Positions 63,782-64,000 of a DNA stretch of 64,000 nucleotides are shown here, in pieces. Source of the stretch: Cyclobacteriaceae bacterium (GTDB lineage Bacteria; Bacteroidota; Bacteroidia; Cytophagales; Cyclobacteriaceae). Position 1 is the stretch's first letter, and each line of letters opens with the position of its first letter. The notes under the pieces were generated by a model. That model was not told where the DNA came from, did no database searches, and saw nothing but the letters and a program-made list of their open reading frames with translations. The DNA lies in NCBI GenBank assembly GCA_028281285.1, contig JANQKF010000017.1, forward strand, positions 1 through 64,000. The letters are read 5' to 3'. A program made the position numbers and the translations under genes.

Positions 63782-64000
63782 CTTTAACCTCTTTCAAACA
63801 AAAATGTCAAGTCCGATATGTCAGGAAAAATAAATGTTACTAACCGTATGCCTGGAGGTACACAAATGTGGCATACAGGTATGAATCGTCTCTCTGATCC
63901 ATTGGAGTAATTGCTGATTTTACCTCCCCATTAGATGATTTATCTAAATTGACCTCATTAATGCGAAACAGACTTATTGATATTTCATTGCATTTTGTGG
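63782..64000. other. Intergenic end of window
   Basis: These 219 bases lie upstream of the S41 gene and contain no open frame of note, no tRNA and no hairpin I can support. They should hold the S41 promoter, but no clear TAnnTTTG box stands out on the minus strand. Confidence 0.4.

Noticed and set aside
1-64000. CRISPR arrays
   Set aside because: No regularly spaced direct repeats and no cas genes were seen. The only short periodic repeats are the Asp/Gly codon repeats inside the two lipoprotein genes.

Overview
The window looks like a chromosomal segment of a Bacteroidota member, most likely of the order Cytophagales. This rests on the many Bacteroidota-type lipoproteins, an SprB-like repeat, a DUF5916 outer-membrane protein, DUF3526 ABC permeases, a eukaryote-like class Ia NrdB and several TAnnTTTG-type -7 boxes. 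No 16S gene is present, so genus is not assignable.

Region 1 (1-13755) is the right part of an integrative island. Read leftwards from its right end, it holds a tyrosine recombinase beside a displaced 3' fragment of a tRNA-Asn(GTT) gene, an AbiE-like pair with two matching 16-9-16 bp inverted-repeat operators, and a tightly overlapping defence operon. That operon encodes a type I-like adenine methyltransferase, a specificity subunit, a giant NERD-(pseudo)kinase-kinase-ATPase protein, a protein with no recognised domain, and a protein truncated by the window edge. The gene set matches the methylation-associated defence system (MADS), recalled from the literature and not checked by search.

Region 2 (13841-37000) is mostly core genome: short-chain dehydrogenases, YraN, glucose-6-phosphate isomerase and mannose-6-phosphate isomerase, LipB, a GH113-like glycosidase, a membrane-anchored AraC regulator, a PolB-type exonuclease, RNase R with polyprenyl synthase and rhomboid protease, ribosomal proteins L21 and L27, and NrdBA. 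Two accessory features stand out: tandem paralogous Asp/Gly-rich lipoproteins (23424-27179), and a hairpin-rich leader before nrdBA.

Region 3 (37000-64000) is dominated by a metal-acquisition locus. A Fur/Zur-like repressor is cotranscribed with an acidic lipoprotein. A 17-bp palindromic box (consensus wTGCAwyA-n-TGwTGCAw) occurs five times, at three promoters: before the lipoprotein-regulator pair, before a DUF3299-like plus His-rich lipoprotein pair, and before a roughly 19-kb operon (40662-59707). The operon contains an ABC-2 ATPase with three DUF3526 permeases, a DUF5916 outer-membrane protein, five tandem paralogous substrate-binding lipoproteins in two alternating subfamilies, one FecCD permease, an FtsX-type permease, one FecE-like ATPase and an exported M14 aspartoacylase-like enzyme. 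A His-rich CDF zinc exporter lies just beyond it. My inference is a Zur-controlled system for zinc or a zinc-ligand complex that uses several binding proteins with one importer. This is the most unusual assembly in the window. The window ends with an S41 protease lipoprotein.
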